From assembly GCA_945859605.1 (NCBI GenBank), contig OX243814.1, forward strand, positions 22,747,345 to 22,811,344: 64,000 bases of DNA, given 5' to 3'. The position numbers and the translations under genes are program-made. Of this stretch, positions 13,924 through 28,600 are shown in pieces; the first letter of the stretch is position 1; each line of letters opens with the position of its first letter. The DNA is from Lumbricus rubellus. Its lineage: Eukaryota > Annelida > Clitellata > Crassiclitellata > Lumbricidae. The notes beneath the pieces were generated by a model that was not told where the DNA came from, made no database searches, and was given only the letters and a program-made list of their open reading frames with translations.

Positions 13924-15156
13924 ATTGATAAAATTTCTTCAGCCTGAAGCACAACAAATTGCTTGCATGTCAAAGTTAGATTACAGGAGCTGTATACATG
14001 ATGACGACATGGTCTAGTCTTTCACTAGTGCTAAGACACGACGAGCTAGTAGCCAAGTCAAGAGTCCTACAACAATCAGTAGTATATGAATGGCATACTT
14101 GACAGACCGAATAGCAAGCTGCTAACTAAATTGACCATCACAATATTTGTAGTCATGGTTATCACATATGTGCAAGACGCATTAATAGGTGGTCAACCAT
14201 GTACAGAAATAAACACAGAATAAAAAAAGACGACCGCATCGCACACGGAATGTGGCCCATTAAATGAGATCTTCATGCGTCTAATCACACATTAATTACA
14301 TTTTTGTGATGGCAAAACGGATAGCATGCATAAGTTTATCATCTGACAACCAGTGCAACGAAGTATGGAGACTCCACAACAGCGAAGTTGCCATCTTAAA
14401 CTTCATTGAAATGGACAAATCATGAATCTGCCATGTTGTTAAACCCCTCTAAGCAGTGATTAACCAACTTACACCGCCCTCACAGGTCGACTAGCATTAG
14501 TGGCCAGTGCCACTTAGCAGACTAAGATGTCTTCGTGCATACCCAATTATCCATTACAATGTAGTTGCCATCTTGCCAGATTTAATCAGCAACTAAAAGT
14601 TATGATGTCATAATGCATACTGTCCCATACTCAACAAGTGAACATAAAAATTTTTGCGTCCATAAACCTTTAAGGAATTACTTGAACCAATTGATTTGCC
14701 ATGTTGACAACCAGTGCAACGAAGTATGGAGACATCAAATTTTCATAAATGAAAACTCCTTGTGAATTTATGCAAAATTAGTTATGCTTATAATAAAACT
14801 AGTTTAATAAATAGAACACATAGCAAGACATCTGGATAAATTTGTCAGCAAACTTAAAGCCGCAAAGTCACCTGTGAAGATCTGTAAAACCAGTCTACAT
14901 TTTACACATGTATAGCAATCAGGTCTAGGACATTACCTCTGGACATTACCCCCGACCATTACCCCTGTAGGATATCATCTCCTGCCATTACCCTGGCATT
15001 TAATGCACTGCAACTATGTACCAGGGTATGTATGTATGTTTGTATGCATGCATGCATGTATGCATTGAACATATAGCATGTATGTACACATGTATGTATG
15101 CATGTTCAATTGTACTTAATTATGTATGTATGCATGTATATATGCATGCATATATA
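13924..15156. other. Divergent intergenic space beside the SASS6 start
   Basis: No coding exon was recognised. GCAACGAAGTATGGAGAC occurs twice (about 14356 and 14718). A run of GGACATTACC-type repeats at 14927-14995 is mirrored in inverted form at 16821-16900. 15010-15155 is ATGT/ATGC microsatellite. The SASS6 promoter should lie here, but no element was recognised with confidence. Confidence 0.5.
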
Positions 15157-16777
15157 CAGGGTGCGCCAAAAAAAAGTAATCCCCTGCGGTTTTTAGCCCA
15201 TACCTTGGCCAAAAATACGAATTTTTTAATGAAACTTTACAGTCGTAAAGGCAATTCATATTTACGTACAATGGTCAAATTTCATCAAAATATTTCAAAC
15301 AGAACAAAAGTTATATCACTTTTAATGAGGCCACCCACCGTTTTTTGACGATTCAAAAACGAAACGCACCAAAAACTAGGCTTGGGCCAGAGTGGAGGTG
15401 AAGTATGAAAAAAGCCTGAATTTACCCCAGTGGAGTGGGGCTGTGTAGGACAGGGTCGGACTAGATTTGGCACGGTGGGGTTGGTCTGGGTAAGATCTGG
15501 CAGGGTGGGGTTGGTCTGGGCAAGATGAGGTGAAGGTCGGGGTGGATGGACTGGGGTTGGAAAGGGTTGGTGGCATGGCCCAAGGTGTGGTGCCGTGTGA
15601 AAGGGTGAAAACAGATGGATGCATTATATTTTTCCCTGAATTTTATATGTTGAAAAATTTTAAGGGGGGCAAGTTGGGGCACGTTGAAATGGTTTGGGGT
15701 GGGTGTCTGGCAGAGTGGGGTGGAGGCGGATTGGGTGGGTGGTATAAGGATGAGGGTGGGTGGGATTAGTGGGATTGGGTCGGGTATGAGTGATGTGTGG
15801 CCGGGTGACATCAAAGTGAAACTTTATTTTTCACATGTATTTCATATGTATAAAATTTGCTTGGCGTAGCGGTAATAAATGCCGTGGCGGCCAATGTGTT
15901 AAAGACAATTCATATTTACACATGATGGCCAAGTTTCAACAAAATATTTCAAACAGAACATAAGTTATACCACTTTTAGGGAGGCCACCCATCGTTTTTT
16001 GACTATTCAAAAATGTAACGCAACAAAAAGTAACAAAAACATGATTTTATCAATTCTCATCTCAAATAACTTTTGTCAAATGTACTTGGTAGTGCTTCAC
16101 AACTTGTGTTCAATGTGCCCAACACCAGTGACAACCCTTCTTTTGAGTCTTTGCAAAGTTGTTGATGATTCAAAAACGATTCTGACAGATTCTTTATTTA
16201 CCGATTTGATTGTCATCTTGCTAAGTGACTTCTCAGTGAGGTGCAGCTACGATGGTGCTCTGTTTCTTTTTTAAATAGTAATAATATTGATCATCTGGCA
16301 ATATGAAGGCTATTTGATAACAATTATTTAAGATGAGATTTAATAAAATCGTGTTTTTCCTACTTTTTGTTGAATCGTCAAAAAACGGGGGGTGGCCTCA
16401 CTAAAAGTGGTATAACTTTTGTTGTGATTGAAATATTTTGATGAAATCCAGCCATCATATGTAGATATGAATTCTCTTTAAGCCTGGAAAATTTCATTTC
16501 GAAATTCTTACTTCCGGCCAAAATATTGGCCAGAATAACTAATTTGGTTTTTGTTACTTTTTCGTGCGTCGCGTTTTTGAATCGTCAAAAAACTGTGGGT
16601 GGCCTCACGGAAAGTGATGTAACTTTTGTTCTGTTTGAAATATTTTGCTGAAATTTGAACCATTGCACGTAAATATGAAGTGCCTTTACGACTGTAAAGT
16701 TTCGTTAAAAAATTTGTATGTTTGGCCAAGATATGGGCTAAAAACCGTAGGGAATTACTTTTTTTTGGCGCACCCTG
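15157..16777. mobile_element. TA-flanked element with doubled inverted repeats
   Basis: Left CAGGGTGCGCCAAAAAAAAG and its complement at the right end lie next to TA, as for Tc1/mariner-type insertion. A motif around GAGGCCACCCACCGTTTTTT occurs twice forward (about 15330, 15985) and twice inverted (about 16390, 16590), so an inner copy seems nested in an outer one. A G-rich stretch fills 15420-15800. No intact transposase was seen. Confidence 0.75.
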
Positions 16778-16905
16778 TATATATGTATAATTGCATATCC
16801 AGCCACAAAAGACACAACCGGGATTAATGGCAGGAGATAATATCCTATGGAGGGGGGGGTAATGGCAGGGGGTAATGTCCGGGGGTGGGGGTAATGTCCT
16901 GTTCC

Positions 16906-18315
16906 CATAGTAATCAATGACACTACATCACAATATTATTTTCACAGAACAGCACACAAAAATCCTGCGATTTGTAATAGAGATTACACACCTATTTTCT
17001 GTTCTCTTGTGAGTGTCCTTGACAGTCCATCGGTTTTATCACAAGCAGCAAATCTGGTCAAAAAATTGCAATGGCGACACGAATCAGGTTCTGTTCCACA
17101 TTGAGGTAATGATCCATACCGAAGGCTCAAAGGTGTAGTAGTTCAGACAGTTGGACATCTACAGTAAACAGCATTTTGAGCTGCAGTGAAAAAGAATACA
17201 AAAATAAACAATGCCAGTCTTTTCACTATAAATTTCTGAGCGCTTTTCAAATAATGTACGCAAACTCTTATCATATCATCTCTATGGATTTACATTGCGC
17301 TTCTCACAAAATGACTATTCAGATGCGCACTCAGTACAAAAACTCTATAAAAAAATGACTTTACCGAATAATTAGAGACCAATGAAGAAAAATGAGTCAA
17401 TAGTTTAGTTCTTAGGGAGGGGGCCATTCCAAATAGAGGGACTAACCACAGCAAATGCCCAATTGCATCATGGGATCTGGTGATAGGTCGCAGCATTCTA
17501 TTTTTGCGATTGTTTTGGATGGCCCAACTGTTTACATGGACAGGACCGGTCTGCATGATTACCATGATGACACAGTGCAAACCAATTTACGAGTTAAATG
17601 TTCATAGTTTGGTCACTTTAGCGTATAAGTTAATTTGGTAATGACTTTACCAATACGACCACTCACTTTACAATTACAGCTCTTATATTTCAGGAACAAT
17701 TATATTTACGCTAGTATATGTTGTGTTCCTTAGCTTATCTAATACAAAATATTGTTCTGAACATAATACATTTTCCAGGCTTCATCAGCACCGATTTACT
17801 TTCACATTGGGCTATTGATCGACGTACATCAGAGCACTCTACTTTGTGCCTTTCTAGTGCGGTCATATTGTTTATCGGCGACCGAGCCGTCGTTAACCTC
17901 TACCTTTTCCCTTATTAGAATTATTAACCTAACCCTTTTATTAGATCTCGAGTTGATTACTTACTTACTGAGTGCATTTCATACGGCTGATAGATTGCAG
18001 CACTTCATTTTAGCAATTTCTTGGGTGGCCACAATGTTTACATGGACGGGACCGTGTCTGCACGATTACCCATTAGACTTATTTAATCCGATTCTAGTAA
18101 CCGGGTAGCAGTGCTCACTGCTCAGGCAATCTACCAAACAGACTTACGTATCTCATATTTTTACTGCCGTAAAACGCGATAGCAATTTAAATACTGACAG
18201 AACAAAAATTGCCACAATTAAAACAAATTTTTAATAACATATAACATTTTAAAACAGCTCAAAACAACAAATACACATACTATACTCATGGAAGCTATGG
18301 GCGCTGCACGCTATG
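16906..18315. other. Intergenic sequence with dispersed repeats
   Basis: No gene was seen. A block including TGTTTACATGGACAGGACCG (about 17530) recurs as TGTTTACATGGACGGGACCG (about 18034), each followed by CTGCAYGATTACC. GGGCCATTCCAAATAGAGGG at 17421 belongs to the family also present at 19045 and 49530. Confidence 0.45.
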
Positions 18316-19572
18316 CAGGGTTGCCACATTTCGGAAATGTTTTGTCGTGAGATTACAATTATACAAAGTAGCCCAAAGGTCGCGCGACTAAGAGAATACC
18401 GAAGACTATATAAAATTTATATACAATCAATCAATAGGACATTTATATAGCGCTCCTTCAAGTATAAAACTACTCAGAGGCGCTCCCGACTTCATCTCAC
18501 CCAAAACGAACAGTTTTAAGTTTAGTAAGGAACGATCCTGGTAGAGTCCCAGACTTCATACCTAAAGTAGGCTACTTTAAAATAGCTGAAAGTAAATGTC
18601 AAAATAATCGATTTGTCTAAAATTAATAAATAAAAGTAACCCGTGAACAATGAACAAACTAAATTTTTTACTATTTTTCTCTTCATCTTGTAGCCTAAGC
18701 CTAACTGTGTTGCGACTATAGTCAACCTGATTTCTGATTAGCCTAAAACGAATAGGCCTATAGGCCCAGGGGCGCAACCAGAAAATTTTCCTGGGGGTGC
18801 TCAGAATTATTATTGTAAGCGCCGATGGTGCGAAGTAGCGAGTGCCAAAGGAACTTGCTTGATTGTGTAATCTGAAAGACCAAATGACCCCTACCCCCCC
18901 CCCCCACGCACCAAAAAAAACTCATCGGATTTGGAAAAATTGCGTGGGTCACCTTTTTAGCCTGGGAGGTGCTCAATCACCCCCCAGCACCCCCTATAGT
19001 TGCGCCACTGTATAGGCCTATATGTATTATGTAAGCGTAGCTGAAAAGGAAGGCCATTCCAGATCACCGGACAACCACAGAAAAGGCTCGATTCTTTATC
19101 ATTATGGCAGCAGTACGAGCAAAAGGAACCAATTCCCTTATCAGCAGAGCGTAGCCGACGACGTCCTTGGATACCCAATGTAAGGTGCGTACCGTAGCTC
19201 TCGGATGTAAATTGGGGCGAGGACATCGTCCTCGTCCTCACGTACAGTTTTGAACTACCGATCGATTAAGACCTAGCCTACCAAATATCTGGTGATTCTT
19301 CGAAGTTCGAACACAATCTCCATGATTCGTGAAGCGAGCGTCAGTGGCACACAATAAAAACATTCGAAACTTCATAAGACGGATGTTGTATAACTTTTTT
19401 TATTAGATTTATCCGATTTATCTTTGTGTTTGTTAGCCTAACTGTCGCGTTATGACGACCGGTTATTTCCCAATAAAAGAATTTAACATAAGCCTTCAGC
19501 TGTTCATCTCGCGATTTTGGGCGACTTTTTGACGAGATCTCGCGACAGTTTTTCAGAAATCTGACAACCCTG
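18316..19572. mobile_element. Possible older hAT-like element containing a younger MITE
   Basis: CAGGGTTGCCACATTTCGGA at the left and, complemented, CAGGGTTGTCAGATTTCTGA at the right are inverted for about 38 bases with mismatches. No target duplication was recognised. The MITE at 18767-19010 lies inside. The right end is only about 70 bases before the COMMD8 start codon. Confidence 0.45.
18767..19010. mobile_element. hAT-like MITE, 244 bp
   Basis: Ends CAGGGGCGCAACCAG and TAGTTGCGCCACTG form imperfect inverted repeats. The 8-bp duplication TATAGGCC is present on both sides (18759-18766, 19011-19018). It lies in the SASS6-COMMD8 intergenic space. Confidence 0.85.
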
Positions 19573-19645
19573 TTTAAGTTTTATAATTATTTGTATATAA
19601 TCAACAAAACTTGCGAACTAAGTCCGATTTCAAAGAAAATATCTT

Positions 19646-22600
19646 ATGGATCTTTTGGCTAAATGCTCACCTGGGCAAGCTTTTAAGGTAACTTAACAGG
19701 GTAGAGATTAAACATTTACCTCTACGAAGACGACCCGCAAATTTGTATGATCGACAAAAAGGCCTCAACTCTTTCACGGCGATTTAAACGAAATTTATCA
19801 GTGCTAGTTCATATGAATATAAACATTTAAAATTTAGGGAAATGCAGACATGTCCTGTGTAATGGATTCTCAACCTGTTTAGTGCTGTGGCCCCTGGATA
19901 TTTTTTCCAAAAGTTGTTGCGATCCCCGAAATGTCACCATTGATTGAGTTACTCCCCTTTAACCGCCTTTTGCTAAAATTGTGATATATTGTGCGGGATC
20001 TCGTGGCTTTTGCGTTTATGAGAGTTGTCGAATACGAAACTTCAACAGCTGCCACTGTTTTGCTCTTGGTAGCCTAACAGTAAAAAATGAGCTGAATTAG
20101 TAGAGGCTGTTATTGTCCGTAGTCTTATGACCCCACGATTAAATCGTCATTACACACCACAGATGATCATTTCACAGGAGCTTCTCCATCAACCATTGAA
20201 AAGTTTAATTTCGTCTCCTGGTCAGCACAATTAAACCACCAAAAGCTGACAATGCACCGTCCTTTCCAGTGTTTAACCAAAAAATAAATATTCAATTACA
20301 CATATGGACATGGGCGTCCGCAGCGAGGCGCAAGTGTGCCCCCCTGGATTTTTCGCATAGTTGCACATAAATTTACATTATTTGGTTGTGATTGTTACAA
20401 CACGATTTTAAATGTGATTATTGATTCGTTCTACAAGTTGAACCCATAATATTATATCTTTCTTTGGCGCATAACGTATACATGTAGGTAGGCTATAGGA
20501 TTCTCTCATAATAATATGGAAATTCAAACTGTCACCCATTAAATTTAGACCATGTGACAATTATTTAAAAGTTTGCGCCTCCCTAGAAAAATTCCTGCGG
20601 ACGCCGATGCATATGGATCAAAGTGTGACCCCAGTATTTTTTATGCATTTCTATGCCTCTCTTAATTTAAAATTTATAATAAATATTACAGGTTGCAAGT
20701 TTATGTGTATGCTCACAAGTCACTCGCCTTTCATTATAAGAAAGTCTCAGTTCAACCAATTTTTTATCCCAAAAACGGGATTCCATGTTTGTCAATCCTG
20801 GGATTACAGGATTGTAAGAGATTTGGGATTCAGGGATTACATTCCCTAACGAAAACAGTCTGATTGATGAATCGGGTATAGCTTCAAATTTTACCAAATG
20901 TTCAATGTTTCTGGCTAGTGTATTTTTTGCTGTAACACCAGTGGTAATTTGCAGGAAGGATGAGTGAATAAGGACCCACATGTGTGCAAATGTCATGCAT
21001 ATTACAATGAGTAGTATAGAACAATTCCAAATTTTTTGCTCATTTATACTGTTAAGCTTAACAAATGACAGTAATTGTAAATATTGAATTTTTTGCCATG
21101 TTTGGGTACCCTAAAGGGCGGAGACTCCTGTTCGGCTGAACATGTTGAACCATGCTTTAATCCACCTCTGTTAAGAAATATGGTGAAAGTGTACATGTAG
21201 AATTTACATTTCAAAACTAAATGGCAAAAATTAAATTAAATCAGCTACTGCCATCTATCGTCTGAATCATAGTACAAAAACTAAGTGAAACTTAAGTTTA
21301 AATTGCAGTACTTGTAGTTGTTACTGTAGATATCGTGATTTCATAATATTAAGATACTGCGTCATAACTTTTTTTTACAAATTTCTGAAGGCTCCAGGTG
21401 ACCCCAATCTAAGGCAACCCTGTGGGATTTTCGTGACCCACATGTTGAGAACTGAGCACTGTTCTATATAATTTTTTTCATATTTTATCTTCCAAATAAA
21501 GCTTGTGGTCGTTGACATAATTCGTGCTTTGCTTTTGTTTTTTTAGCTTGTTCATGGAGTGTTGGATGGAATTTGTGAGAGAAAGCAGCCGGTTTTCTTT
21601 GCAGATTATTCTGATGTTCTGTCACTTGAAGAATGGTGGCAGGTGAAAATCGACACCGGAACATTCTGTCTCAAACATTTTAGAAATAAAATGTCCAGAG
21701 ATCAGGTTAGAACAGCTGTGTAAAATATGCAGAAAGAATCAAAACATAAGAACCATGTTTAATCCTTCATTTCCATATGTGACCCTGAGCTTCAAAAGTC
21801 GTCACATATGGTTTTTCACTTTTTTATTCAGTTATATTCTACAGTTATTCTGCTTCAAAATACTTTTTACAGAATGAAAATATCTTTTTTCTAACTGAAG
21901 ATAACTGAAATTCTATTTGTTCGATTCTGCAACTTGTAGAATCACAACAAGGGAGAAAATCGAGCTCAAAGTTTCAGCACATTTGTATCATAAAAGTCCT
22001 TAGTAACCATTAATTGAATATTCTGAAATTTTGCTGGTCAATAAATTGGTATATTATGTATCGAATACAACAAACGGCATCAAATTCGAGCAATTACTTT
22101 CCATATTGTGACTGAATTACAGGCGACTGCTAAATTGTAGAAGACGCATGAATGAGTCAATGAAAGGCACATACAGGAACAAACGCTTCCAAGAGTAAAC
22201 GGCCAGGACCGAGCGGCATATATCGGACCCTATGAGTGTAATATTTCAAACACACAATCAACCAGGCACTACAGGATGTAGACCTTTGTCCATTTATAAT
22301 CTAATTAGGAAATGTAAACATTTGCATCCGATGCAGCGTCTTACTAGTAGGCCTATTACCCTATCGGCTCCCTCAAAGAAATATTTACCTAACAGCTTAG
22401 TCTACAGAGAAACATGAATAAAACGAGACAATTGCGTCCGATAGCAATATGAACGACATTGAACATAGTCTGATAACTCCTGCAAGTCTTTTCAATTCTT
22501 ACAAGGAATTTTAATTAGGCCTATATGCACACATAGACAAAAGTATAGTTCCTATTTATTATCTCGTACACACATCGCTCGAACGCGCAAACACTGTAGG

Positions 22601-25600
22601 TAGGATAGATCAGAGCCGATTTAATTTGCATCAAGTTACCAAGAGTCAATATTAATCAAACTTCCTATAGACCTATATTTATGATGGGTGTCCACTGATG
22701 GGTGGACTGTGGGTGGGTGGATTGCCAGTTTAGTCATGTTTACCAAAGTAATTTGACCGCACCGTTGATCTCAATCTCGGTACCTCGCATTCTCCAAGCC
22801 AGCGTGAACTAGCCTACCCCTAACGAACAATCAACCAGGCTGCCCTTATCACAATTTGAGCAGATTACCAAGACTTTCGCTATTTCCTATTTAGCGATGT
22901 AAAATAATATTTGTACGAATTCTTTCCAAAGCTAATGCTAGCTGTAGGACTGAGTAAGAAAAGGAGCAACAGAACATTTACGGGTAGGCGCGCATGCGCA
23001 CTATCGAAGGTCAGTCTCGTAAACCAATAAGACTCTCAGAAAACTGGGTCGGAGGCGTGGTTTGAGCAGTTGTCAGGTGGCCATTAGTTGATGCTTAACT
23101 TTATTGCCAAACTTTGTCACATTTAAGTAGGTGGCAAAATTTACCAGAACCAGTTAATATCATATTTAGGGTATAATCTATCACGCGGTACACATAGCGA
23201 CAAGAAATAGTCAGGTCAGCTTATGAAAACTCGGTCGTTCATGGCGAATTTTAACTTTGAAAATAGGCTATTTGGGACCAAGATTCGAAGCAAATTCTTA
23301 CACCACATGCGCCAAAAGTCATTTTCTCCCAACTAATCATTTGAATTCAACAATTTTAATTCTAGATATTGAAAGTAGACATATTTTTAAATAATAATAC
23401 GCCATAAAACATTTTTTCCGTATTTTTGACTCTTCTTGCCTGTTTTGCCTTTTATCTCTCTATCTAGATCGCGTCATGCGACGAGAAAGGAAAGCCAGCG
23501 TCACATATGTTCTCAAATAGTAGTGCACTCATTTTTGCACTTACCTGCATGTTTCAACTCTTTTGGTCTGTGCCTGCAGGCTGAAGACCTATCAAATCTA
23601 AATAATTACGGTAATTGCTCCCTTAATACTGTGGTTGTACCTGATGCTATAAAGGCACTTTATAAATGTTCAAATACAATACATCATGCAACCTTGAAAA
23701 ATAATGATTCTCATTTAACATTAGTTTATTGAATTGTATTTCAGGCTCTGGAATATTTGTCTAATCTGTCGTCAAAGCATCAAGAAGCAATCTTGGAAGC
23801 ACTGTCTGTGCGCACGGATGACGTTCGTCACGCACTGATATGTGCTACAAATTCAGTTTCGGAGACCATGCTGCAAGATTTTGATTGGAAGATCAAAGTT
23901 AGTTTATGATGTATAATATAGCCGTAGAGAAATTTTGTTTTAACCCTTTTAATGCTGAGCATGTAGTAAAATGTATGGGAGACCAATGCAGGTCATCGTT
24001 AAAGGTTCAATGAGTTTGTCTGACTTACATGTTCTATCTTCAAACGGTATAACCTTTGTTTTATGATATTCGGATTATCACACCATTAGCTTACTAGACA
24101 GCAGAACTTTAATGTGACCAGAAGTTCATGGCTTTCTTGGATGATGATCGAGTAATTTCTAGTCCCAGACTGATCAGATCCAAATAGCAATCAAAATTGG
24201 TATGCAGTATGAGGTCATTGTGCACTACACCAGGACTACCATAATTATAGTCTACCTTAAAATTACATTAGGCAGTGTCATGTGTGGTGATTGTTGATGA
24301 GCACTGTCTTGACTCTATAACTGTTTCTGGTGTGCTGGTCATCTTACATTGACATATATATATACCAATTCGCCATTCTTCCTTCGAGTGACATTTCTGT
24401 GCACAGCGTAGCAAGGAGTTTTTGTAACTAGAAAGAAAGGAGGAGGGTGGGGTAGACCAGAATTGTTGTTGCCTCTCTCCATACTTTGATCTCATCACCA
24501 CTCTCACTCTTTGATCTTGCCGCCTTCACCAGGGGCCATATGTATGAAACAGGTCGGTATAAGCTATTCCTAGTTTAATGCCTACTGCAGAAGTTAACTA
24601 TTTCTGACACGACCCTTGGCCATTGTCAGCATGCATGGGCACATCAAGTGGAATAGTTACTCTGGATGTAACCTGCGGCAGACAATGCATGATGGTAGCT
24701 AGGTTTCCAAAATTTAAGCAGCTATAACTGAGCGGGCATTCATAAAGATATTTTTAAATTTGCGCTCGCTACTGGCGTGAAGTAAACAAATTAAGACTTA
24801 AAATAGCCGTAAACCAAAATAAGTACTTATTTATTATAAATCTAAAATTAAAAAGTGTGGGTTAGCGTAACTGGAAGAAATGTTTAGAGCCCAACATTTT
24901 ATTTTGGACTAGTAGGCCCTATAATTATGCATAGGCTTTAAATTTTGACAGTAAAAGGAGGAATTAGAATACTAACGCAATCATGTGAACAATATCGTCA
25001 TTAGGTTAAAGTCATAGGTCCCTGCAACCCTGGCCCTGGATACGAGGTCATGAGTTCACCGGAAGTTTCCAACTGGAAATGCCCAGACTGGAAGTGCCCT
25101 GGCAAGGGAGAGCTTATGGTTCCTTGAGCTTGCACTTCTATTAGACAGCATCGAGTCTTTTCGATTGTGGGGTCTTGCCATCTGTAATGGCCTCCCAATG
25201 GCTCCCATTAGACTTGAATGTGATTGATACAAACTACACTGCTTTTTAGAAGTCACCAACATCTCACTTTTTCAGCTGTGGTTGGGCTGGGAGATCTGAG
25301 TAGATTTCTTGAAGAGGCACTATATAAATTCTCAGAATGAATGAACTCTTGTAGTGTGGTGTTTTCATAGTGTTCATGAATGTGCACTTATGATTACAGT
25401 TGTGATAACCTTTCTTTCTAATAACTTGAGTACAGTAAGGCTCGTCTCAGTAGGTTTCGTGCAGTTTGTCTTTCCAGTTCTTATTGTATTGTGTATTTCT
25501 TTTAGTTGGCTGTTGCCAGTGACAAAGTTGCCATGATACATCAGCCACTACTGATGCTGGACTTGAGTATGAGCAAGTGTGGTTCAAGTGAACTTGCCTC

Positions 25601-28600
25601 TATTGAAATGAATCCCGAGGAACTGAACAAGTTACTTGCAGCGCTAGAAGGTGCCAACCGAGTAAGTACCATTAATGAATTCCATATTGTAATTGTAGTT
25701 GTAATTGAACATTTATATAGCACCGCTCACACAGTAGCGCTCCCGACCCTAGTTAGCACTTCCCCTAATAAATAGTATGGTCTTCAGGCATTTCCTAAAC
25801 AGAGGAAGAGGCATAGCATTTCATCTACGAGAGTGAAGGGGAGTGAAAGGAGCAGTAGCTGGCCGCCTCAGGTCTGAGCGGGACAGAGGATATTCCAAAT
25901 TGAAAACGTGCTTTCTGCACCAGACAATAGGTAATTAGTGTTGAGCGAGTGAAATAGGTCACACGAATACTTATAACATGACGATAAACATGTAGTTTAG
26001 CGTGTTAAACGTGTAGTTTAGCGTTGTAAAGTGTTATATTGAAAGGCAAACTATTCTCAAGTATATGTGACCCATCACCACAGAGCCAGTCACAACTTCA
26101 AAATAATTTTCGTACTTTTTAGATCTATCTTGTAGATGACTTATTTACATTTCCTAAACTGTTTTCAGTTTTTCTATATCTTACATATAACTGGAGTTAT
26201 AGAATTTTCATTCTGATGGTATGTGTATAAACTGTTAGTTAAGGAAACTGCATGGGAAGTTTAGCTTTGTTTGTATGTGCACTTGTTATAGCGCCCCTTC
26301 AAGCTCTCTACTCAGAGGCGCTCCCGATGCAGAGCGGACACTGCATCGGAGTTTCACGCCGAAGCGCTGAGCAATTGCGAGTGAAGGACTTGCCCAAGGT
26401 CCTAACGCAGCGAGGTGGATTCGAACCCCGAACCTTCCTGCTTCAAGGCAACAACGCCACCACTAGCGATATAATTACTGACATTCTCCTTAGAAACAGC
26501 TATTTCTGTTGGACCGATTTAAATAAAACAAAATGGCAGCCGTGTAGCTTCAAAAATTTCAAAGGTACTCTAGAAGTTTGCAAATATCCTTCATTTAGAG
26601 GGTTAAGTTTATTGAGCGAAAAGCAAGGAAAACAAACAAATTGCTTTAGTGACCTGACCCAAAGCAAGCAAGGTCATGCGAGTACGCATGCTCAGACCCG
26701 ATCGGTCAATCATCCAGCCAACCACGGCTCAAGATTTTGTCACGTATCAGTTTTATAGAGCAACGCTACTTACTATTCGGCTGAATAGTTATTTGGGCTG
26801 CTATTTGGTCCCGAAGCGAATGTTCGGCACAGCTATAATATATATATATAATTATATAAACATATATAAATATATAATTATTTAACATAGTGGGGGGCAA
26901 AATGTAAGGGAAGAGGAAGACCTAGGGAAAAGTTCTTGGACTGGATGATGGAGGATGGATATGGAAAACTCAAAAAAAAAGCACAACATCGAGAAGAGTG
27001 GCGTCGTTGGGCATCTGGACCTGCTGAGAGGCAGCTAACCTAAAGAAGAAGAAGAGATATATATAATTATATACTGTCAGCTTTAGAATCAAAATTCGAT
27101 TTACGCCGTTGTAAGTATAAGTCCGCCGAGTTGAAAACCAGTCTTAGATGACACTCTGTCAGCTGAACCTCCTCAGACGATCTCAATCCTAAGAAGAGCT
27201 AAACGCTAACTGGCCTGTTACTTGATTCCTTCTCGGCTTGTCCCACAGTCCCACACACACTTCCGGTGGATCACCTGCCTCAATCAATGAATGGACCTGC
27301 CGAGCACGCACACATAATCGTCTATTATCCTGCGTGAAATGAAGTCAAATCGCTATCAGGTCCTAACCACTAGCCGCAAATTACAGCCGCGATTCGTTGC
27401 TGTCATAGACTTCCTCACTTTGCGAGTCGCCATGAAAAGAATTGGAAACGGAGGTCAATAGTGATAGCTAGATCACACGCGCAACCTCTGGCAATGCGGT
27501 CGAAGATACTTTACGGCACTATCACTGTTGTCTCACAGCCTGAATGCAGATTTAACTTTTTAAAATCTGCTACAAGAACAAAATAAAAATAATAGTAACT
27601 GAAATTGATTTTTTTGCACTGCAGATAAAATCTGCATGGCCGCGCAATCGTGCAGCTTAGAGGGAATGTTGCACACCCGCCCGCCCGCCCGCCCTAGCGT
27701 TATGTAATTATTGTTGCAAAATTTTAACTAAGATTTAGGCCTACTAGGTCTTTGTGAACGCATAATTATAACTCATATTTTCATAGTGAGTTTAATATAG
27801 TATGTGAATTATAATTTGACAGCAGGCTAGGCTTAAAGTATACAGAATGTTTTATTTATATAAATGACAGTCATGTTTGAAATGCAGTTTTTTTTAAGTT
27901 TGACATAAAGCGTAAAATTTTACACACTGCTGAAAAGTTTCATGGACTTAATTGCTCATTAATAATTAGTCAAAATTAAGATGAACTAATTATTTGCCTA
28001 GTCTGAGCACTTCGATAATTTTTATTAGAAATATTGCTTAGTTTTGTTTTGAGCATCAATTTTAAGTGTTTGAAATTTGTGTCCACTAAGTAAAATATAT
28101 GTGTGCGACCTGGTGGCGGACCGGTAACGCGTCCGCTCACAGAGCGGAAGGTTGCGGGTTCGAATCCGGGTAACGACCTTGGGCAAGTTGTTCACGCACA
28201 CGTGCCTCTGTCGCCAAGCAGTATAATTTGGTACCGGCGTAAGCTGGGAAGTAAAACGGCAAGTCCTGGGAAATCACTGGCCCCGTGCCCAGGACCTTGG
28301 GATTCGTCCATTGCCAGCTCAAGGGCTTCTAAAGGAAAGGAGATGAGCGCCTCGCCAATGGGCCTGTGGCCCAGGGACGACTTTAACTTTTAAGTAAAAT
28401 ATGCTTCAAAGTGGTTCGTCAATGTCAGGAATCCAATGGGATTTTAGGCCTACCACGTTATTCTGTCGGTGACTATCAAAGATCCAAACAATTTCATCAG
28501 CGGTTTCCAGTTGACACCAATGGGGGAACGGATAATTGTGTTAACCTGGAATTTAACTGGTGTTTGCTGCCGTATCTTCTTCGGATATAATTATAAGCCT

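Noticed and set aside
22985..22998. GCGCATGCGCA as an NRF1-type promoter site
   Set aside because: It lies within COMMD8 intron 2, far from any recognised start; a single short match is weak evidence.
28103..28200. tRNA gene
   Set aside because: A and B boxes are present but the acceptor stem does not pair and the unit continues into a SINE body.
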